A DNA stretch of 64,000 bases from JAQGMJ01 sp036498945 (GTDB taxonomy: Bacteria; Pseudomonadota; Gammaproteobacteria; Burkholderiales; JAEUOS01): positions 1-64,000 of the forward strand of contig DASYEQ010000087.1 in assembly GCA_036498945.1 (NCBI GenBank), written 5' to 3'. The stretch's first letter is position 1. Each line of letters opens with the position of its first letter. The position numbers and the translations under genes were made by a program. The notes beneath the pieces were generated by a model, which worked only from the letters and a program-made list of their open reading frames with translations, searched no databases and was not told the DNA's origin. Positions 59,739 through 64,000 of this stretch are shown here, one piece after another.

Positions 59739-60524
59739 ATGGCCAGTCTGAACTACCAGGGTCTGAACGTCGAGTACGCGCAAAGCGGAAGCGGGTCCGA
59801 CCTGTTGCTGATCCACTCCCTGCTTACGGAGATGAGCGTGTATGACAAGGTGCTGCCGGATTTAAGCGGCCAGCATCGCGTCACCACCATCAACCTGCCG
59901 GGCTTCGGCGCCTCCAGCCCGGCCGAACTCAACGGCTTGTCGGCAGTCGCCGGCCACGTCGCCGGCGTGATGGCCGCGCTGCAACTGCCCGCTTCCACCG
60001 ACGTCTTCGCCAACGGCTTCGGCGCCTTCGTCGCCCTGCAACTGGCGATCGACCACGGCGCCCAATTCCGCCGCCTGCTGGTGGCCGACTGCGTGCCGGC
60101 TTTTCCCGAGGCCGGGCGCGCGCCCTTCCGCGGCATGGCGCAAAAGGTGAAAACCGAAGGCATGGGCGCCGTGCTGGACGCCGCCATCGGCCGCATGTTC
60201 CCGCCCACCTACCAGCAGGCCGAGCCCGCCGTGGTGCAGGAGCGCAAAGACCGCCTGGCGAAAGTCGATGCGCAATGCTTCGCGCGCGCCTGCCTGGCGC
60301 TGGCCGAAATGGACCTGAGCCCGCAACTGCCGTCGATCAAGAACCCGACGCGCGTGATGTGCGGCGCGCTCGACCTCACCACGGTGCCGGCCCTGGCCCA
60401 GGAAGTGGCGCGCCTGATCCCCGGCGCTGAGTACCACGAGATCGTCAACTCCGGCCATTGCCCGATGCTGGAGCAGCCGGACGACCTGGTCCGCCTGATC
60501 ACCGAATTCATCGCGCCGCGCTAG
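59739..60524 (+). CDS. Alpha/beta-hydrolase-fold protein lacking the nucleophile serine
   Basis: A 261-residue protein with the lid and core layout of the fold: VEYAQSGSGSDLLLIHSLLTEMSVYD near the N-terminus, the usual acid in VMCGALDLTTVP and the usual His in NSGHCPMLEQP. The nucleophile elbow, normally Gly-x-Ser-x-Gly, reads ANGFGAF, with GGC (Gly) where Ser is expected. It may therefore be a non-hydrolytic member or use another residue. CCGGGAGACAT precedes the ATG. It is the first gene of the rightward arm. Confidence 0.85.
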   Translation: MASLNYQGLNVEYAQSGSGSDLLLIHSLLTEMSVYDKVLPDLSGQHRVTTINLPGFGASSPAELNGLSAVAGHVAGVMAALQLPASTDVFANGFGAFVALQLAIDHGAQFRRLLVADCVPAFPEAGRAPFRGMAQKVKTEGMGAVLDAAIGRMFPPTYQQAEPAVVQERKDRLAKVDAQCFARACLALAEMDLSPQLPSIKNPTRVMCGALDLTTVPALAQEVARLIPGAEYHEIVNSGHCPMLEQPDDLVRLITEFIAPR

Positions 60525-60534
60525 CGGGGCATGC

Positions 60535-60552
60535 AAGGGCTTTCCCCTTTTT
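60535..60552 (+). terminator. Weak terminator after the alpha/beta-hydrolase-fold gene
   Basis: AAGGG / CCCTT arms with loop CTTTC are followed by TTTG, 11 bases after the stop codon. The stem is only 5 bp, so it is a tentative call. Confidence 0.35.
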
Positions 60553-60780
60553 GATTCCCGAAATTGAAGGCTGTTGCCGGCGCGGCGCAATGCGCCCGGC
60601 AGCCTGACAGGAAATTCTCCGCCGGCCACCCGCCGGCGCAGCGCAACACCCGGCACACCCAGGCCCGGGGCAGAACAAGGGCGCCGCGCAAGCCTGCGGC
60701 GCCGGCGGCACGCTGCATCCACGACGGCGGCGCCGACGTAAGCCGCTTCAGCAGCATTCATAAAAATCTTCGGAGACGAC

Positions 60781-62034
60781 ATGCGCAAACAGAAGGCCTT
60801 GCTGGTTTTACTTTCCCTCGCCGCCGTTACCGGCCTGGGATTTTCCGCCGCCGCCGCGGCCCAAACCGCGCCGATCAAGATCGGTTTCCTCACCGTGCGC
60901 ACCGGCCCGCTTGCCGCCGGCGGCAAGCAGATGGAACAGGGCATCGAACTGTTCCTGAAAGAGCGCAACAACATTCTCGCCGGGCGCAAGGTGGAGCTGA
61001 TCATCGCCGACACCGCCGGCCAGCCGGCGCAAGCCAAGAGCAAGACCCAGGAGCTGGTCGAGCGCGATCATGTCGCCGTCGTCATCGGCCCGCTGGCGAC
61101 CTTCGAGGCGCTGGCGATCGACGACTACATCGCCAGTGCCAAAGTGCCCCTGATCACCCCCACCTCCGCCGCGCAAAACGACCTGGCGCAGAAAAAAAAG
61201 AATGACTACGTGATCCACGCCGCCGGTACCGCCGCGCAGCCGATGCACGTGCTCGGCCAGTACGCGGCCAAAAAACTCGGCGTCAAGCGCATGGCGATGA
61301 TCGCCGACGACTTCGCCTACGGCCACGAGGGCGCGGCCGGCTTCCAGAAGGCCTTCGAGGACAACGGCGGGCGCGTGGTGCAAAAGCTCTGGTCGCCGCT
61401 GAATACGCCGGAATACGGCGTCTACGTCGGCCAGCTGAAGACCAACGTGGACGGCATCTACGCCGGTTTCGCCGGCATCAACGGCGCGCGCTTCCTGCGC
61501 GTATATGCCGACTATGCGGCCAAGGGCAAGACCCCAGTGTTCGGCAACCCCACCGCGGTCGATGAAGGCGTGCTGAAGAACATGGGCGACGAAGCGCTGG
61601 GCGTGTGGTCGGCCAGCTGGTATTCGGCCAGCCTCGATACGCCGGACAACCACAAGTTCGTCGCCGGCATCGAGAAGGCCTACGGCGTGACGCCCGGCTT
61701 CTACACCGCCAGCACCTACACCGCCGGGCTGGTGCTGGAGGAGGCGCTGGAGCAGATCAAGGGCAAGGTCGAAGACAAGGCCGCCTTCGTCAAGGCGCTG
61801 CACAACGTCAAGCTCACCAAGGGGCCGGAGGGACCGATTTCATTCGACGCCTACGGCAAGCCGATCATGACCATCTACGTGCGCAAGGTGGAGCGCAAGA
61901 ACGGGCAACTGGTCAACACCACGGTCGAAGCTTTCCCCAACGTCAGCCAGTTCTGGACCTACGATCCGAAGGCCTTCATGAGCGCGCCGCAATACTCGCG
62001 CGACCAGCCGCCGGCGCGCTACCTGGAGAAGTAG
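60781..62034 (+). CDS. LivK-like branched-chain amino acid/amide-type ABC receptor
   Basis: A 417-residue periplasmic binding protein (type I fold). Signal peptide ends AAAAAQ; the mature start APIKIGFLTVRTGPLAAGGKQMEQGIELFLKERNN is typical. Later VVIGPLATFEALAIDDYI, VPLITPTSAAQND and MAMIADDFAYGHEGAAGFQKAFEDNGGRVV line the cleft. GGAGACGAC precedes the ATG. No LivHMGF genes follow, so the partner transporter lies elsewhere. It probably captures an aromatic or short carboxylate for the nearby enzymes (inference). Confidence 0.92.
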   Translation: MRKQKALLVLLSLAAVTGLGFSAAAAAQTAPIKIGFLTVRTGPLAAGGKQMEQGIELFLKERNNILAGRKVELIIADTAGQPAQAKSKTQELVERDHVAVVIGPLATFEALAIDDYIASAKVPLITPTSAAQNDLAQKKKNDYVIHAAGTAAQPMHVLGQYAAKKLGVKRMAMIADDFAYGHEGAAGFQKAFEDNGGRVVQKLWSPLNTPEYGVYVGQLKTNVDGIYAGFAGINGARFLRVYADYAAKGKTPVFGNPTAVDEGVLKNMGDEALGVWSASWYSASLDTPDNHKFVAGIEKAYGVTPGFYTASTYTAGLVLEEALEQIKGKVEDKAAFVKALHNVKLTKGPEGPISFDAYGKPIMTIYVRKVERKNGQLVNTTVEAFPNVSQFWTYDPKAFMSAPQYSRDQPPARYLEK

Positions 62035-62067
62035 CCGGCTGAAACGGCGCATAAGCGGGCGGTCTGG

Positions 62068-62093
62068 GGCACGGGGGTACAATGACCCGTGCC
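62068..62093 (+). promoter_or_regulatory. Inverted repeat enclosing a -10-like box upstream of the class II aldolase gene
   Basis: GGCACGGG (62068-62075) and CCCGTGCC (62086-62093) are perfect arms around a 10-base centre containing TACAAT (62078-62083). It lies 34 bases after the LivK-like stop and 86 before the next start. It could be an operator over a promoter, or a transcript-end hairpin; no T-run follows. Confidence 0.45.
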
Positions 62094-62178
62094 TGACCGC
62101 CCGCGGGCCTTGAGCCGGCGGGCGCACCCGATAACACAAGACCGGCCCGCCGCCCGGCGTGCCCGCCCGGAGACTCCG

Positions 62179-62958
62179 ATGAACGCCGTCGTCAGCAAGC
62201 TCAATTTCAAGCCCCTCAAGGACCGCGTCAGCACCGAGGAGTGGGAACAGCGCGTGCAACTGGCCGCCTGCTATCGCCTGGCCGCCGCGCACCGCATGAC
62301 CGACCTGATCCACACCCACATCTCGGCGCGCGTGCCGGGTCCGGAAAATCATTTCCTGATCAACGCCTACGGCCTGATGTTCGACGAGATCACCGCCTCT
62401 TCGCTGGTGAAGGTGGACATCGACGGCAACGTGCTGGAAGACCCCACCGGCTACGGCATCAACCCCGCCGGCTACGTGATCCATAGCGCGGTGCACGCCG
62501 CGCGCCACGACGTTGCCTGCGTGATGCACACGCATACGCGCGACGGCATCGCCGTCTCGGCGCAAAAGCAGGGCCTGCTGCCGCTCTCCCAGCATTCGAT
62601 GCGCTTCTACAACCGCATTGCGTACCACGCCTACGAAGGCGTGGCGCTGGACCTGGAAGAGCGCGAGCGCCTGGTGGCCGACCTCGGCCCCCTGCAAGCG
62701 ATGATCCTGCGCAACCACGGCCTGCTCACCACCGGCAAGACCGTGCGCGAAGCCTTCGACAACATGTATTACCTGGAACGCGCCTGCCAGGCGCAGATCG
62801 CCGCCATGAGCGGCGGCGCCGAGCTGACCCTGGCCCCGCCGGAAGTCGGCGAGAAGACGGCCAAGCACTTCGAGCGCACCAACCGCCCCTCCATCGGCAA
62901 GGATTGGGACGCGCTCCTGCGCATGCTCGACCGCATGGACCCAGGCTACAAGAACTGA
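62179..62958 (+). CDS. Class II aldolase/adducin family protein
   Basis: A 259-residue protein of the fuculose-aldolase fold. The zinc ligands are in CVMHTHTRDGIAVS and ILRNHGLLTTG; upstream is RMTDLIHTHISARVPGPENHFLINAYGLMFDEITASSLVKVD. GGAG before the ATG at 62179 decides the start. It may act as an aldolase or decarboxylase in the same catabolic set. Substrate unknown. Confidence 0.9.
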   Translation: MNAVVSKLNFKPLKDRVSTEEWEQRVQLAACYRLAAAHRMTDLIHTHISARVPGPENHFLINAYGLMFDEITASSLVKVDIDGNVLEDPTGYGINPAGYVIHSAVHAARHDVACVMHTHTRDGIAVSAQKQGLLPLSQHSMRFYNRIAYHAYEGVALDLEERERLVADLGPLQAMILRNHGLLTTGKTVREAFDNMYYLERACQAQIAAMSGGAELTLAPPEVGEKTAKHFERTNRPSIGKDWDALLRMLDRMDPGYKN

Positions 62959-63265
62959 GCTGAGAAAAGCAAACCCTGCTTTTGTCCGGCTTGTATTGCG
63001 GTCCATCCCTTGGCCGTGCACCGCAGTACAAAAAAATTGGGGTCAGCGTACTTCTGCGGTTTTATCGCAAAAATACGCTGACCCCAATTTTTTGGAGGTG
63101 CGAAGTGAAACAATCCCGCGCCCTTCAGCCGGAAAAACCCCTCGGCACCCCCGTGTAGTCCCCCGCCGACACCCAATTCCGCCCCCAGGCGACTGGCCCC
63201 GCCCGCCTCCGCTTCATACACTGCTGCCGCATCCTCCCTTGAAATTTTGGGGATCGGACCCGACT
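62959..63265. other. Intergenic region between the class II aldolase and topoisomerase genes
   Basis: About 307 bases. It holds the REP-like palindrome at 63031-63093 and, after it, a 17-codon frame GTG-TAG (63105-63158) behind a perfect GGAGG 7-11 bases upstream. I found no other gene. The topoisomerase promoter should lie within the right half. Confidence 0.5.
63031..63093. repeat. REP-like palindrome
   Basis: Two perfect 20-base arms (63031-63050 and 63074-63093), built around TTGGGGTCAGCGTA, are separated by 23 bases that contain a second small stem TGCG / CGCA. The A-run and T-run at the outer ends also make it usable as a bidirectional terminator. The TTGGGGTCAG core recalls elements associated with RAYT (REP-associated tyrosine) transposases in Proteobacteria; no such transposase gene is in the window. 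Confidence 0.75.
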
Positions 63266-64000
63266 ATGCAGCCCATGAGCACCTCCAGCGCCGGCCCCGC
63301 CGGCCTTCCCCCCAAGACGTTGCGCAAGGCGGAACTGCGCTACGTCGATGACAGCTGCCCCGGCATCCGCCGCAAGCGGCTGAGGGGAAGGTTTGCCTTT
63401 TTCGACCCGAAAGGCACGCGTATCAAGGACGAAGAGGAAATCCGCCGCATCAACAAGCTGGCGGTGCCGCCGGCCTATACCGACGTGTGGATCTGCCCCG
63501 ACCCGCGCGGCCACCTGCAGGCCACCGGGCGCGATGCGCGCGGGCGCAAGCAATACCGCTATCACGCGCGCTGGCGCGAACTGCGCGATGCCGACAAGTA
63601 CGGCCGCCTGCTGGAATTCGGTCAGGCGTTGCCGCGCATCCGCACGCGTGTGAAGCGCGACTTGAAGCTCGACGGCATGCCGCGCGACAAGGTGCTGGCG
63701 ACCATCGTGCACCTGCTCGACGTCACGCTGATCCGCGTCGGCAACGAGGAATACGCGCGCGCCAATCGCAGCTTTGGCCTGACCACCCTGCGCCGCCGCC
63801 ATGTGGAAGCCAATGAGCGCGAGGTAAATTTCCGTTTTCGCGGCAAGAGCGGCGTGGAGCACGACGTGCGAGTGCGTGACGCGCGCGTCGCCGCCATCGT
63901 GCGCCAGTGCCTCGCCATTCCCGGCAAGTCGCTGTTCCAGTACGTCGATGAGAAGGGCGAGCGCCGCGGCATCGACGCGGCGGACGTCAACGATTACCTG
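63266..64000 (+). CDS. DNA topoisomerase IB (poxvirus-like), 5' part
   Basis: The first 245 codons of a eukaryal/poxviral-type topoisomerase, cut by the right edge. Seen in order: LRYVDDSCPGIRRKRLRGRFAFFDPKG, then VPPAYTDVWICPDPRGHLQATGRDARGRKQYRYHARWRELRDADKYGRL, and VLATIVHLLDVTLIRVGNEEYARANRSFGLTTLRRRHV, which carries the first catalytic Arg region of the family. The catalytic Tyr would lie beyond the window. The ATG at 63266 is used; ATG 63275 is an alternative. Confidence 0.93.
   Translation, partial: MQPMSTSSAGPAGLPPKTLRKAELRYVDDSCPGIRRKRLRGRFAFFDPKGTRIKDEEEIRRINKLAVPPAYTDVWICPDPRGHLQATGRDARGRKQYRYHARWRELRDADKYGRLLEFGQALPRIRTRVKRDLKLDGMPRDKVLATIVHLLDVTLIRVGNEEYARANRSFGLTTLRRRHVEANEREVNFRFRGKSGVEHDVRVRDARVAAIVRQCLAIPGKSLFQYVDEKGERRGIDAADVNDYL

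Noticed and set aside
1..64000. Searches by eye for tRNA genes, rRNA genes, CRISPR arrays, insertion-sequence transposases and prophage genes.
   Set aside because: None could be supported; the only mobile-element-like trace is the REP-like palindrome near 63.06 kb.

Overview
The window comes from a GC-rich betaproteobacterium, most likely a member of the Burkholderiales close to Oxalobacteraceae. The evidence is an exosortase B / PEP-CTERM exopolysaccharide (EPS) locus of the epsA-I type, a Bug/TctC-type solute receptor, and a type II secretion (T2SS) operon that uses split PilM/PilN/PilO/PilP-like parts. This assignment is inferred from family distribution; no marker gene such as rRNA is present.

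Layout. 1-4.4 kb (minus strand): the 5' part of a two-partner-secretion outer-membrane transporter, a secreted PstS-like binding protein and a PEP-CTERM protein. 4.8-5.7 kb: the LuxR-type regulator EpsA. 5.9-16.3 kb (minus): one long, tightly overlapping T2SS-like operon in the order gspG-gspF-gspE-pilM-pilN-pilO-pilP-gspD, then three minor pseudopilin-like genes and an ankyrin protein. 16.5-25.1 kb (minus): sugar-nucleotide and early EPS genes (UDP-HexNAc 6-dehydrogenase, lytic transglycosylase, VanZ-like protein, initiating sugar-phosphate transferase, WecG/TagA transferase, WecB epimerase, a family-4 glycosyltransferase, a PaaK/CapK-like ligase). 25.4-39.2 kb (plus): polymerase/ligase, glycosyltransferase, flippase, HAD-type protein, AsnB amidotransferase, glycosyltransferase and two heparinase II/III-like proteins. 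39.2-45.8 kb (minus): epsD-E-F-G, exosortase B, epsI and a methyltransferase. 46.3-49.2 kb (minus): an FxDxF-type PEP-CTERM protein and a membrane diguanylate cyclase.

49.3-54.6 kb: creA, an orphan GAF-domain histidine kinase, and an adaptive-response group of ada, a 2-oxoglutarate/iron oxygenase and an MFS transporter, with nearly identical Ada-box-like elements in front of ada and in front of the MFS gene. 54.6-63.0 kb: two divergent arms of a carboxylate-catabolism region (amidohydrolase, HpcH/HpaI aldolase, D-2-hydroxyacid dehydrogenase, TctC receptor and Ldh oxidoreductase leftward; alpha/beta-hydrolase fold protein, LivK-like receptor and class II aldolase rightward). At 63.0 kb there is a REP-like 20-bp-arm palindrome, followed by the start of a DNA topoisomerase IB that runs off the right edge.

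How the genes fit together: WecB plus the dehydrogenase can supply N-acetylhexosaminuronic acid, which AsnB could amidate. The polymer would be started on undecaprenyl phosphate by the WcaJ/EpsB-type transferase, elongated by WecG-like and GT4 enzymes, flipped and polymerised by Wzx/Wzy-like proteins, and exported by EpsE-F-G. Heparinase-like lyases would trim it, and XrtB would sort PEP-CTERM proteins at the same envelope. A short motif, TGACAG-N4-ATTACGC, occurs twice in front of the dehydrogenase gene and once in the divergent promoter region between the PaaK-like and Wzy-like genes. It may be the operator that ties the EPS units together.
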